Positions 1 through 8,345 of a DNA stretch of 64,000 nt are shown one piece after another. The stretch's first letter is position 1; every line of letters starts with the position of its first letter. The translations under genes and the position numbers were made by a program. Source of the DNA: DLKC01 sp002478885 (GTDB taxonomy: Bacteria; Bacteroidota; Bacteroidia; Chitinophagales; Chitinophagaceae); assembly GCA_046329585.1 (NCBI GenBank), contig JAXLUI010000001.1, forward strand, positions 1,736,001 to 1,800,000, read 5' to 3'. The notes below the pieces were generated by a model that saw only the letters and a program-made list of their open reading frames with translations, did no database searches and was not told the origin of the DNA.

Positions 1-523
1 TAGTAAATGTTACCAATGCCGTATTCAACGGAACGTTAAGAATGTAGGTAGGCTTTTGATCTGTTCCTCGGTCTTGCTTTTCGAGTCTTGCCTTATAGCC
101 CTGCACTTTCACTGTTTTATTATTTTCATCGCGCATCATGCCGCCGAGCATAGGTGTATTGAGGATCATATTCAGCGAGGCAATCATCGGAGAATTATTG
201 ATCACTTCTATCTGCGCGCCGTTGGGATTATTACCATAGCTGCGATGAATGGTTGCGCCAACAAAACTTACATTGGCATTTACATGATCATCTTTCGTGT
301 TTACATTCATCGTGTCCAGTTTCGCGGGCAAAAGTTTCAACACTTCCTTTCCTATAACAATATCGAGTTCCTGCATGGCTTGTTCCAATGCAAAATGTGC
401 ATCTTCAAGTTTGCCGCCGGTGTAAGAAGTTTTTGCCGTCGCGATGTATGATTTAAAGTCGTTCTGCGCAAATAACATTGCGCTGAAAATTAAAAATGAA
501 GAGAGTATAATAAGCTTTTTCAT
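1..523 (-). CDS. Exported protein of unknown function, C-terminus beyond the window
   Basis: Reading leftwards from an ATG at 523 the frame stays open to the window edge (174 codons), so the C-terminus is missing. It starts with a clear signal peptide (MKKLIILSSFLIFSAMLFAQ) and then a helical region beginning NDFKSYIATAKTSYTGGKLE. It is a paralogue of the next gene (573-1370): both have an Ala-rich helix with an EQAMQEL/QQALMGV segment, then GKEVLKLLPAKLD or AREILKSLPATIN, then a beta-rich region around a conserved VKVQGYK/VRVKGNK. Only 49 bases separate the two, so they are probably co-transcribed. No family name is recognised; a periplasmic or outer-membrane location follows from the signal peptide. 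Confidence 0.8.
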   Translation of the reverse strand, partial: MKKLIILSSFLIFSAMLFAQNDFKSYIATAKTSYTGGKLEDAHFALEQAMQELDIVIGKEVLKLLPAKLDTMNVNTKDDHVNANVSFVGATIHRSYGNNPNGAQIEVINNSPMIASLNMILNTPMLGGMMRDENNKTVKVQGYKARLEKQDRGTDQKPTYILNVPLNTALVTFT

Positions 524-572
524 AAAATTAATTTCGCTTTCTGTTAGTTTATGTTTACGGGTTCAGGCGCCG

Positions 573-1370
573 CTATTGTTCGCCGAGCATTTTTTTAATT
601 CCATCGATATCGAAACTGTTGGCTGCGTTCATTACTTCGTTTTCGTCGGCGAAGTTTATGCATTCCCAAACGATCATACTTGTTTGACCAATAGGCGTAA
701 TTAAGGTATATCCTTTACTGTCTTCGTATTGAATAATTGATTTATTGCCTTTTACTCTAACCTGTTTAAAATTCTGCTGATTTGCATCGGCCTGCAGCAT
801 GGTGTTGTTGAAATACAGGTTCATATATGGTGCATAAAATGAGTTGTTTCCAATAGTAACCGTCAATTGTTTATCCTTACCGTCAGTGTAAACCCTTTGC
901 ATGCTAAGGTTACTCCACCCCCATTGAGTACTCATTACCTTATCCTGCAATGTATCTTTCGGAAGACTATTGATCGTTGCTGGCAACGACTTTAATATTT
1001 CACGGGCGAGTTGAATTTCAACACCCATTAGTGCCTGTTGCACAGAATACCTCGCATCACTGAAATTATTAGCATTGTGTGCATCTTCCGCATCTTTTAT
1101 TTGCTGCAACACATCGGGCGGAGGAGTATTTTTCAACCCGGCCCCACCTTTATTACTTGGTTTGCCGTTGGAGGATGCGCCCGCCTCGCCCTCTTCTCCA
1201 ACAACGCCTCCGGTATTGGCATTTACTGTTGAATCAACTTTTTTACCAACTACTTTATCCGCGGCCTGGTTTACTTTGTCTTTAAGTTTTTTAAGCAATT
1301 GCGCTTGTACATTCGATCCTGTAAATACACATAAAAACAAGAGAATGGCGCCCATGGTAATTTTCTTCAT
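573..1370 (-). CDS. Exported protein of unknown function, paralogue of the preceding gene
   Basis: 265 residues. The start at 1370 was chosen because it places MKKITMGAILLFLCVF directly at the N-terminus as a signal peptide ending near VQAQ; the frame opens 18 codons earlier but those residues do not fit an exported protein. After the signal comes a Lys/Asp/Val-rich stretch (residues 20-50), a Gly/Ser/Asn-rich linker (about 50-80) and a domain from about residue 90 to the end that aligns with the gene to its left. The extra N-terminal linker distinguishes this paralogue. No enzyme motif is visible. Function unknown. Confidence 0.85.
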   Translation of the reverse strand: MKKITMGAILLFLCVFTGSNVQAQLLKKLKDKVNQAADKVVGKKVDSTVNANTGGVVGEEGEAGASSNGKPSNKGGAGLKNTPPPDVLQQIKDAEDAHNANNFSDARYSVQQALMGVEIQLAREILKSLPATINSLPKDTLQDKVMSTQWGWSNLSMQRVYTDGKDKQLTVTIGNNSFYAPYMNLYFNNTMLQADANQQNFKQVRVKGNKSIIQYEDSKGYTLITPIGQTSMIVWECINFADENEVMNAANSFDIDGIKKMLGEQ

Positions 1371-1510
1371 AAGAGGTTTTTTCGGAAGAATTATAACGCG
1401 TTTGTACACTGTAAATTTAATCAATTAATGCCTGTAATTTTCAACTGTTTATATCAAAGCAAGATAACAGCAATTTGTGACAGCGGAAAGGCATTTTTTA
1501 TAATAATCAT

Positions 1511-1562
1511 GTGCCCGGCCATAGTGCATGTGGCAGCAACTATTGCGTCGCACTCTTGTACG
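1511..1562 (+). repeat. REP-like arm
   Basis: Contains the family core TTGCGTCGCAC at 1543-1553 followed by TCTTGTAC, preceded by a CCCGGCC segment and GGCAGC. It lies between two genes on the minus strand. The 55 bases after it hold no clear second arm. Confidence 0.75.
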
Positions 1563-1617
1563 CAATCACATCGATCAACTACGCGTGCATATGTGAGATG
1601 AGCACGGGGCAGGCATG

Positions 1618-3369
1618 CTAAAAAACGGCATTCGAAATTTTAGTATCAGACCTTTTTAAAGCTTCCCGCAATTTCTCCTGAACGGCAAGGCCGTCATTTT
1701 TTTTATTTTCTAATAAAAGCACTGTCTGCAAACCCGTCAACGACCACGGATTATTGGGGTTTATCTTCAGATCGTCTCTGAAAACCGTTTCGGCTTCACG
1801 AAATCTGCCGGCTTTTGTCAATGCGTCACCCAAATATTGCCTCGCCGGATGCACCCAGTCTCTCGGCTCATTATATAACAGGTTATCTTCCTGCCTTACC
1901 GCATCTTTATATGCATTTATTGCTGTAACGATATCATTCTTCTCTTCGGCAATAAGTCCTTCCAAAATACTTTCGGCAACGGCTGCTACTTTTACCGGTG
2001 CGTTAAAAGCGGGTGGGCTTTCCTGTAATTGAATATCATTCATATCCTGCAGCATGGAATCGAGTTCGCTCTTTGCAGCATCGGGCAATTCTTTTCGGGC
2101 GAATGCAACTCCCCTTGCATAGTGCCACAAAAGGTTGGCATAAACATGAGACTTGGGTTGAGCTGGCCCGTTCAATATATCATTCCAGTGACCAAACCTG
2201 ATCATGGTAAGATAGGGCGTCATAAAAATATATTGGGCATACGCGCCGAAATATCCACCTGCATCAAGATAACTGCTGTCAAAGCTATTATGACATTCGT
2301 TTGAAATCTGAACGGCGTCGGCATAACGGGCATCCATATTTGCGCAAGTCGCCTCCATATGAAGGTTATGCACGATGTATAGGTAATCAGCATTCTTTAC
2401 AGCAGGAAACTGGCTGAGATAATTGTTATAGCTCGCAACAGCCTCTTTGTTTACTTCTATTCCTTTATCGTAATATCCTGACCTTATGTAAATATGTGAA
2501 GGCATGTGAACGAGGTGCGCAACGCCTGGCATAAATTTTCCAAGCCGATCGGCAACCACGATGCCGTCCTGTGGATGATCTGACCCTTCAATAGTATGAA
2601 TATAATAATGATTGGCGCCGGGATGATTGGGGAATTCTTTCACTAGACCTTCCAGCACATTAACAATGGCCGGAGTCCAAGGCTTCGGTTTGCCACGATT
2701 ATCGTAAAGATCCCACGGATGCTGGACCATTAAAGCATCGGCATACAGGGACGCAGCGTCAGCGCTTTCGGGGTACTGCTCATGTACCGATTTCATCGCG
2801 TTTGCATATAATTGGTTCAGCTTTCCCCGCGATTGCATGGTGTCTGCCGAATACCTTACCGCTATAGCATTTACAAGCGCTTTCTCCACGCCAGAGCAGT
2901 TATAGTACAACGACTTTGCCTTCTCCACTGCAACCAATGCATCTGGTGACGCGCTATATCCAAGGTCGTTGATATTGGGTCCATACGCAAGTGCTTTACC
3001 CCAATATCCCATGGCGAAACCTGTATCGAACTTTATGGCCTTTTGAAACGACGCGATGGCTTCAATAATATGAAATCCATAATACATGTTAATGCCTTGT
3101 TCAAAGTAAATACGCGAACTGTCGTTGCTTACTGTAACGGGCATACGGTAGTTGCCCCATCCACCCAGGAGTGGAATATCGTTTTCTTCATCATTGAAAT
3201 CAATAGCTCCAATATTTACTGCGCAGCCGATACTGAATAATTGCTTCTTTTTTGCAATATCGCCAATGGCATAAGCATTGCCTTTTGTGTTATTGATTTT
3301 GTTAGCGGGGAAAAGGAATGCTGAAAGTATTAGAACCACAACGGGAAGTGGAATTGCAATCGTTTTCAT
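1618..3369 (-). CDS. Exported tetratricopeptide repeat protein
   Basis: 583 residues with an N-terminal hydrophobic segment (about residues 5-22) acting as signal peptide or anchor. Helix pairs of TPR type are visible near residues 90-125 (GINMYYGFHIIEAIASFQKA, then MGYWGKALAYG) and again near the C-terminus (ARQYLGDALTKAGRFREAE, then NPNNPWSLTGLQTVLL). The middle part (HPGANHYYIHTIEGSDHPQ, then MPSHIYIRSGYY) resembles a conserved region of long TPR proteins common in Bacteroidetes. It probably binds protein partners at the envelope; no specific partner can be named. The minus-strand leader contains GATTTTTG followed by GTTAACTTAAC just before the start, a possible promoter shared with mscL. 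Confidence 0.85.
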   Translation of the reverse strand: MKTIAIPLPVVVLILSAFLFPANKINNTKGNAYAIGDIAKKKQLFSIGCAVNIGAIDFNDEENDIPLLGGWGNYRMPVTVSNDSSRIYFEQGINMYYGFHIIEAIASFQKAIKFDTGFAMGYWGKALAYGPNINDLGYSASPDALVAVEKAKSLYYNCSGVEKALVNAIAVRYSADTMQSRGKLNQLYANAMKSVHEQYPESADAASLYADALMVQHPWDLYDNRGKPKPWTPAIVNVLEGLVKEFPNHPGANHYYIHTIEGSDHPQDGIVVADRLGKFMPGVAHLVHMPSHIYIRSGYYDKGIEVNKEAVASYNNYLSQFPAVKNADYLYIVHNLHMEATCANMDARYADAVQISNECHNSFDSSYLDAGGYFGAYAQYIFMTPYLTMIRFGHWNDILNGPAQPKSHVYANLLWHYARGVAFARKELPDAAKSELDSMLQDMNDIQLQESPPAFNAPVKVAAVAESILEGLIAEEKNDIVTAINAYKDAVRQEDNLLYNEPRDWVHPARQYLGDALTKAGRFREAETVFRDDLKINPNNPWSLTGLQTVLLLENKKNDGLAVQEKLREALKRSDTKISNAVF

Positions 3370-3385
3370 TTGGCTTCTTTTGCCA

Positions 3386-3403
3386 GTTAAGTTAACAAAA
3401 ATC
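3386..3403 (-). promoter_or_regulatory. Possible promoter -7 box and palindrome before the TPR gene
   Basis: On the minus strand GATTTTTG is followed directly by the palindrome GTTAACTTAAC. The same arrangement (GATTTTTG plus GTTAATTTAAC) stands before mscL at 4921-4938. It resembles a degenerate TAnnTTTG -7 element; no -33 TTG is at the right spacing. Confidence 0.35.
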
Positions 3404-3489
3404 AGCCGAAGTGCAGGTACGTAAAAACCTTAAACGGGTGAAGAATCCGGCAACTCTTATACCGCAACGATAAAATATTGGACAGAAAA

Positions 3490-3548
3490 CTGAAATGTGC
3501 GACGCAAGGAACGATGCCATGCGTTTCAAAAGCTGGATACAAAAAATG
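3490..3548 (-). repeat. REP-like arm
   Basis: Core GTGCGACGCAA at 3497-3507, then ACGATGCCA and AAAGCTGG, ending just before the scpA stop codon. This is the reverse-complement orientation of the family. Confidence 0.8.
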
Positions 3549-3554
3549 TATTGA

Positions 3555-4343
3555 TTAAAGTATAAGCTCGCTGTTTTGCGCAGCAACTTCTTCATCACGA
3601 TTCTCGTTCCACTCGACAATAAAATTATTGCGCCCTTCACCGGTGAGGATGGTCATGAAGCGCTGTTGGGAAAGTTCAAGCATAGAGAGAAAAAGGAAGA
3701 TCGCGTGAATCCTGTCCTGGCATTCTTCAAATATTTTTTCAAAAGAGACAGTTTTTTCTTTTTGTACAAGGGCCATCATGGTTTCCCTGCTGCCCTCCAT
3801 GCTGTAGTTGTAGCGGATAACCGTGTGAACAGGCTTGTTGTTACGTTCGTTCATTCGCTGCATTACCTTTTCAAATGCTTTCATAAGCTTGAAAAGTGTA
3901 ACGGTTTGTATTTCGGTTCCCTCAGACGCCTCTTCGCCGATTAAAGCAAGTTCCTTCTGCAGGTTACCGCGCTTGACCATGAGCATGCGATTAGCTTCCA
4001 TTTCAGCCATTTTTATTGAAGCTTCTTTGAATCGTTTGTATTCAAGGATTTTATCGACAAGTTCTTGCCTTGGGTCAATTTCATTGCCATGTACATCCAT
4101 TTCTTTTCGGGGTAACAACATTTTTGCCTTGATGCGCATTAAGGTTGATACCAGCAAAATAAACTCGCTGCTCAGCTCGATATTGAGCTTTTCCTGCTCA
4201 TGAATGTATTGAAGAAAGTCTTTGATGATTTTGGTAATTGGTATATTGTAAATGTCCAGTTCGTCTCTTTCAATAAAGAAAAGAAGCAGATCAAAAGGGC
4301 CTTCGAACTGGGGTAATTTTATCTGGTAGGTGGGTGAACTCAC
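3555..4343 (-). CDS. scpA: Segregation and condensation protein A
   Basis: About 262 residues. ScpA is the kleisin subunit that bridges Smc heads and, with ScpB, condenses and segregates the chromosome. The N-terminal domain signature is visible (LPQFEGPFDLLLFFIERDEL, then NIPITKIIKDFL), followed by a helical segment with LMRIKAKMLLPR and the C-terminal winged helix (KTVSFEKIFEECQDRIHAIFLFLSMLEL). The frame opens at 4403, but the first 20 codons coincide with a terminator hairpin at 4370-4400, so a GTG at 4343 (VSSPTYQIKLPQF) is the likelier start. No scpB is in the window. Length is normal for the family. Confidence 0.93.
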   Translation of the reverse strand: MSSPTYQIKLPQFEGPFDLLLFFIERDELDIYNIPITKIIKDFLQYIHEQEKLNIELSSEFILLVSTLMRIKAKMLLPRKEMDVHGNEIDPRQELVDKILEYKRFKEASIKMAEMEANRMLMVKRGNLQKELALIGEEASEGTEIQTVTLFKLMKAFEKVMQRMNERNNKPVHTVIRYNYSMEGSRETMMALVQKEKTVSFEKIFEECQDRIHAIFLFLSMLELSQQRFMTILTGEGRNNFIVEWNENRDEEVAAQNSELIL

Positions 4344-4369
4344 TATATTGGTTTTGCAGATTAAAAGAA

Positions 4370-4400
4370 AAATCCCGGTCTGCGATGCTCGCCGGGATTT
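4370..4400 (-). terminator. Rho-independent terminator of mscL
   Basis: On the minus strand AAATCCCGG pairs with CCGGGATTT across a 13-base loop and is followed by TTCTTTT. It lies 57 bases past the mscL stop and overlaps the first codons of the longer scpA frame. Confidence 0.8.
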
Positions 4401-4456
4401 CAAAGGTATATGGATGACGGAACTAAAAAGATTAATTCAGTCACAAGTATTCCACA

Positions 4457-4891
4457 TTATTTTTTAAGAGAATCTCTTATTTCCATGAGTAATTTGTCGG
4501 TAGAAGAAGGTTCAGGCGGTGCTGCAGGGGCAACTTCCTGTTTCTTTTTCATTGCATTGATTGCTTTAATTACCAGGAATACCGCAAAAGCTACTACAAT
4601 AAAGTCAATTAGGGCAGTAAGAAATGCTCCATATTTTACAGAGACTTCTGCAACTGCTTTTGTAACGACGGCGCCGGTGGCGTCTTTGACCTCAGGAACA
4701 GCATCTTTTAAAATAAATCTCTTGTCGGTAAAATCTACACCGCCGGTGAGCATGCCAATAAGCGGCATTACCATTCCATCGACGAAGGCGGAAACAATCT
4801 TTCCAAAAGAAGCACCCATTACAAAGGCAACAGCTGTATCTACCAGATTGCCCCTCATGGCGAATTCTTTAAATTCTTTTACGAAGCCCAT
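4457..4891 (-). CDS. mscL: Large-conductance mechanosensitive channel
   Basis: 144 residues, the usual size. MscL is a homopentameric inner-membrane channel that opens under membrane tension to release solutes during osmotic downshock. Visible: the N-terminal amphipathic helix (MGFVKEFKEFAMRGNLVD), TM1 with the pore-lining small residues (TAVAFVMGASFGKIVSAFVD, then MVMPLIGML), a periplasmic loop of about 40 residues, TM2 (ALIDFIVVAFAVFLVIKAIN) and a charged cytoplasmic helix rich in Lys, Glu and Pro. Monocistronic, with its own terminator. Confidence 0.97.
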   Translation of the reverse strand: MGFVKEFKEFAMRGNLVDTAVAFVMGASFGKIVSAFVDGMVMPLIGMLTGGVDFTDKRFILKDAVPEVKDATGAVVTKAVAEVSVKYGAFLTALIDFIVVAFAVFLVIKAINAMKKKQEVAPAAPPEPSSTDKLLMEIRDSLKK

Positions 4892-4920
4892 AAAGTTGGT
4901 TTTATTGGTGAGTAATTCCC

Positions 4921-4938
4921 GTTAAATTAACAAAAATC
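4921..4938 (-). promoter_or_regulatory. Possible promoter of mscL
   Basis: Minus strand GATTTTTG followed by the palindrome GTTAATTTAAC, 30 bases before the mscL ATG. The same pair of words precedes the TPR gene. Confidence 0.35.
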
Positions 4939-5077
4939 GAAGCAAGACGATTTTAATTTTTTTACACAATTGCCATTTACAATATTCTTACCTGCCACCT
5001 CAGGTGATAATGCTTATTCCATGATTCACAGGATTTTTCGTTTGCCAATTGATTAAAAGATAATCTTTGCAAAAAAC

Positions 5078-5947
5078 TTGAATAAGACGCTTACAGGATG
5101 GCTATTGTTTATACTGCTTTCTTTAATCTGGGGCAGTTCTTTTATTCTTATGAAACTGGGTCTTGCGGCTTTGCCGGCTTACCAGGTTGCATCCATAAGA
5201 ATGGTTAGCGCCGGTTTGGTGCTGTTACCGTTTGTATTTCGTGCATTCAAAACAATTGAGAAGAAAAAGCGCTTTATCGTATTAATATCTGGCTTGCTTG
5301 GCAGTTTTTTTCCGGCGTATTTATACTGTTTTGCCGAGACAAGAATTGATAGTGCGATTGCAGCAATATTCAATTCGCTTACACCTCTGTTTACCCTTAT
5401 CATTTCGGCTGTATTTTTCAAACTGCCGGGAGCTGTAAAGAAATTACCAGCGATTTTATTAGGCCTTACCGGCTTGGTGTTGATGCCGTTTGCCGCAGAA
5501 AAAGGAACAGATTTTACAGACCTGTCTTATTCACTGCTGGTCTTATGCGCTACCATTTGTTATGCTTGTAACGTAAATATCGTAAGCCGAAATCTTGGCG
5601 GAACCGGTGCGCTGAACATTGCCTCCATGGCTTTTTGCTTCTTATTGCCGCCTGCCATGGCCATTTTGATATTTACGGGATTTTTTAATTTGCCTCTGAC
5701 TACGGAGCCATACGCCCAATCGGTATTGGCATCAAGCGTACTCGGAGTTGTTGGAACGGCAATCGCCACAATTATCTTTTATATGCTGGTGAAAAATGCC
5801 GGTGCGTTATTTGCTTCCCTGGTTACTTATGCAATACCCGTTGTAGCAGTTATTTGGGGCTTGCTTTATGGCGAGCAAATTACCATTGCTGAAGTTGGCT
5901 GTCTTTTTTTAATACTCGCAGGAGTGTATCTGGTAAACAGGAGATAA
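5078..5947 (+). CDS. EamA/DMT-family transporter
   Basis: 289 residues, ten predicted membrane helices in two EamA repeats (about residues 5-135 and 150-288), the standard drug/metabolite transporter layout. It starts with TTG at 5078 (MNKTLTGWLLFILLSLIWGS); the Trp-Gly-Ser at the end of helix 1 (LIWGSSFILMKLGL) is typical of the family. Members export amino acids or metabolites at the inner membrane; the substrate cannot be told from sequence. A TAATCTTTG word 9 bases upstream of the TTG resembles the -7 box, which would leave a very short leader. Confidence 0.88.
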   Translation: MNKTLTGWLLFILLSLIWGSSFILMKLGLAALPAYQVASIRMVSAGLVLLPFVFRAFKTIEKKKRFIVLISGLLGSFFPAYLYCFAETRIDSAIAAIFNSLTPLFTLIISAVFFKLPGAVKKLPAILLGLTGLVLMPFAAEKGTDFTDLSYSLLVLCATICYACNVNIVSRNLGGTGALNIASMAFCFLLPPAMAILIFTGFFNLPLTTEPYAQSVLASSVLGVVGTAIATIIFYMLVKNAGALFASLVTYAIPVVAVIWGLLYGEQITIAEVGCLFLILAGVYLVNRR

Positions 5948-5950
5948 TAA

Positions 5951-6370
5951 CTACTTAATTTTTCTGTAGATACTTGTTGTACCGTCTGCAATACAACTGT
6001 TTTGCCCGATCACCAATTCTCCGCTGGTGATATTAATATCTTCTACATCTGCCTGGGGTGGCAGGCTTAGAAAACTTATATAAACGGTTTCCCCAACACC
6101 ATTACAGGCTGAATCGGTAAACACAGTGAATGTTCCGCTGTTTTCATACGAAATTCCATCCGCAATATTCACCCTGCTGTAATTGTCGCCGGAAAATGTA
6201 ATGGTGTTTCCGTTCCCTTCCGTAAAATTTTGTGTTCCTATCCAACCGCCATAACGCGTTTTGAGTTCCCACTTTCCTTCCATTTCCTGTTTAAGCGAAA
6301 ATGCAGGGTTATCTTTCTTACAATTGAGCAATGTAAAAGAAAGCAGTAAGAAAAAAATAACACATTTCAT
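5951..6370 (-). CDS. Small lipoprotein, unknown function
   Basis: 139 residues from the ATG at 6370, chosen because it gives a lipoprotein signal peptide (MKCVIFFLLLSFTLLNC) with the lipobox cysteine at residue 17, followed by KKDN. The mature part has the pattern of a small lipocalin-like beta barrel: an early MEGKWEL motif, then alternating beta strands (GNTITFSGDNYSRV, SGTFTV) with two further cysteines. Many Bacteroidetes lipoproteins of about 140 residues look like this and their roles are unknown. It converges with the EamA gene, the two stops being 3 bases apart. Confidence 0.8.
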   Translation of the reverse strand: MKCVIFFLLLSFTLLNCKKDNPAFSLKQEMEGKWELKTRYGGWIGTQNFTEGNGNTITFSGDNYSRVNIADGISYENSGTFTVFTDSACNGVGETVYISFLSLPPQADVEDINITSGELVIGQNSCIADGTTSIYRKIK

Positions 6371-6449
6371 AGCAGTATTTTGAATCATGACAATTGTTTG
6401 GCCCGGTTCGTTGCATTATGGACGGCAGTTGTTGCCATAATTTCTGAAC

Positions 6450-6507
6450 GCTAAACTGTGCGACGCAAGCGGCGATGCCATAATAGATTACAGCCGGGAC
6501 CATAAAA
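6450..6507 (-). repeat. REP-like arm
   Basis: Core GTGCGACGCAA at 6458-6468, then GCGATGCCATAA and CAGCCGGGACCATAAAAA. A well-preserved arm in reverse orientation whose end merges with the terminator of the next gene. Confidence 0.85.
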
Positions 6508-6538
6508 AAGATCCGCAGCTATGGCTGCGGATCTTTTT
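6504..6538 (-). terminator. Rho-independent terminator of the DHS-like gene
   Basis: A 15-base-pair stem (AAAAAGATCCGCAGC against GCTGCGGATCTTTTT) with a four-base loop and T-runs on both strands, 17 bases past the stop at 6555. Confidence 0.88.
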
Positions 6539-6554
6539 ACAGAGCTGAAATATC

Positions 6555-7529
6555 TTACCAGCCAAGCAGGTACGCGAATATTAGCGGAGCTACGATAGTT
6601 GCGTCGCTTTCTACGATAAACTTCGGCGTATTTATGTCCAGTTTACCCCAGGTAATTTTTTCATTGGGCACCGCGCCGCTGTAACTGCCGTAAGAGGTTG
6701 TGCTATCGCTTATCTGGCAGAAATAGCTCCAGAAAGGTACATCGTGCCACTCAAGGTCCTGGTACATCATTGGCACGACACATATGGGGAAGTCGCCGGC
6801 AATGCCACCGCCGATCTGGAAAAACCCTACACCTTTACCGCCACTGTTTGCACGGTACCAGTTGCTGAGTTCAATCATATATTCGATGCCGCTTTTCATA
6901 GTACTTGTCTTCAACTCGCCTTTGATGCAATAAGAGGCGAAGATGTTGCCCATTGTGCTGTCTTCCCAACCAGGAACCACGATAGGAATATTCTTTTCGG
7001 CGGCAGCCAGCATCCAGCTGTTCTTTGGATCGATCTCGTAATACTGCTCAAGCACGCCGCTCAACAGCATTTTGTACATGAACTCATGTGGAAAAAACCG
7101 CTCTCCGCTTGACTCTGCGGTTTTCCATTCTTTAAAAATATGCTTTTGAATTCTTCTGAATGCTTCTTCCTCGGGAATACAGGTATCGGTAACGCGGTTG
7201 TAATGATTTTCCAATAAATCCCACTCTTGTTGAGGGCTTAATTCGCGGTAATTAGGCACACGCTTATAATGGCTATGGGCCACAAGATTCATAATATCTT
7301 CTTCAAGATTTGCACCGGTACAACTAATGATCTGCACTTTATCCTGGCGAATCATTTCAGCAAAAGAAATACCCAGTTCCGCTGTGCTCATCGCACCGGC
7401 GAGTGTAACCATCATTTTACCACCTTCGAGCAAATGTGTTTCATAACCTTTTGCTGCATCAACTAACGCAGCCGCATTAAAATGGCGGTAGTGATGCTGT
7501 ATAAATTGAGAGATGGGCCCCTTGTTCAT
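6555..7529 (-). CDS. Deoxyhypusine-synthase-like protein
   Basis: 324 residues, matching the deoxyhypusine synthase fold. In eukaryotes this NAD-dependent enzyme moves the aminobutyl group of spermidine to a lysine of eIF5A; bacteria lack eIF5A, and bacterial homologues are thought to work on polyamines instead (homospermidine synthase-like). Visible: the nucleotide-binding segments MMVTLAGAMSTAELG and IISCTGANLEEDI, a central IPIVVPGWEDSTMGN, a Gly-rich FFQIGGGIAGDFP, and near the C-terminus ITWGKL, where the Lys aligns with the active-site lysine of the family. It stands alone, with its own -7 box (7548-7555) and terminator. The substrate is not predictable from context. Confidence 0.85.
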   Translation of the reverse strand: MNKGPISQFIQHHYRHFNAAALVDAAKGYETHLLEGGKMMVTLAGAMSTAELGISFAEMIRQDKVQIISCTGANLEEDIMNLVAHSHYKRVPNYRELSPQQEWDLLENHYNRVTDTCIPEEEAFRRIQKHIFKEWKTAESSGERFFPHEFMYKMLLSGVLEQYYEIDPKNSWMLAAAEKNIPIVVPGWEDSTMGNIFASYCIKGELKTSTMKSGIEYMIELSNWYRANSGGKGVGFFQIGGGIAGDFPICVVPMMYQDLEWHDVPFWSYFCQISDSTTSYGSYSGAVPNEKITWGKLDINTPKFIVESDATIVAPLIFAYLLGW

Positions 7530-7547
7530 TGCTTAGATTTTGTGCGG

Positions 7548-7555
7548 CAAATGTA
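7548..7555 (-). promoter_or_regulatory. Promoter -7 box for the DHS-like gene
   Basis: Minus strand TACATTTG, a perfect TAnnTTTG, 18 bases upstream of the ATG at 7529. No TTG at the -33 spacing. Confidence 0.55.
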
Positions 7556-7595
7556 ATAAAGTGAAAGCAGATTCACGCCGCCAGAATTAAGATCA

Positions 7596-7651
7596 TTGTG
7601 CCGCCGGCAGCATCAATATGGCATCGTCGCTTGCGTCGCACACTTGTGCGT
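7596..7651 (+). repeat. REP-like arm
   Basis: Core TTGCGTCGCAC at 7631-7641, preceded by ATGGCATCGTCGC and followed by ACTTGTGCG. Confidence 0.85.
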
Positions 7652-7710
7652 CCACGCAATATTGAGCAATGTAACAATAGGTTGAAAGATTGAATTACCT
7701 ATAATTTTTA

Positions 7711-8118
7711 CTAGTCGCTGTTCTCGAGATGCAGGTGCTGACTGTAAGCGCCAGCCGCAATATGCATAGCAAACCCCATTATAGCCGTATCTTTTAAAAG
7801 ATTGATCAATGCCATGGATTGCATTTCTTTATCACCCGCATTCAAATAGTTGGGTAAATGAATGGTGATGATAAAAACAAAGAGCAGGGCTGCCAGCAGG
7901 TAGCCCGCCAGCTTTACAAAGTTGTTGGTAATAAAAGCAATACCTACCAAAATAAAAGCTGCACCCACAAAATAAGCCCAAACAATGCCCCCGGGCAAAG
8001 ATGCAGGAACATAAACCAGGAGATCATGGGGATTTAAAAAATGAAAAATCCCAAAAATGATCATTACAATCGAAAGCAAATAGATCGAGATTCTTGAAAC
8101 GATGTGATAATGTTTCAT
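7711..8118 (-). CDS. DoxX-like small membrane protein
   Basis: 135 residues from the ATG at 8118 (MKHYHIVSRISIYLL); an ATG five codons earlier (8133) is equally open. Four membrane helices are visible: residues 8-27 (ISIYLLSIVMIIFGIFHF), 45-65, 70-92 and 105-125. The layout, with helix 1 ending in a FGIFHFLNP motif and a short HLPNYL loop, is that of DoxX/DoxD-type proteins. Such proteins have been tied to quinone or thiol redox chemistry in a few organisms, but most remain uncharacterised. No neighbour gives a hint. Confidence 0.7.
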   Translation of the reverse strand: MKHYHIVSRISIYLLSIVMIIFGIFHFLNPHDLLVYVPASLPGGIVWAYFVGAAFILVGIAFITNNFVKLAGYLLAALLFVFIITIHLPNYLNAGDKEMQSMALINLLKDTAIMGFAMHIAAGAYSQHLHLENSD

Positions 8119-8345
8119 AATAGTGAATTTCATAAAAAGTTAGAGTATTTTAAATTTTCAAAATATGACCAGGATCATCCGGGTTTGCAAGGGCCGGATA
8201 TTTCGATATGGCACAAACGCGCAGGCTCCTTAATCCGGGCAGGCAATAATTTTTTTAAACATTACCCTGTTTGCCTAAAATATAGGCAGCTTCATTATTT
8301 TCGTTAGGCAAACGACAAGTATTTCAAATATTCAACAGCACAATC

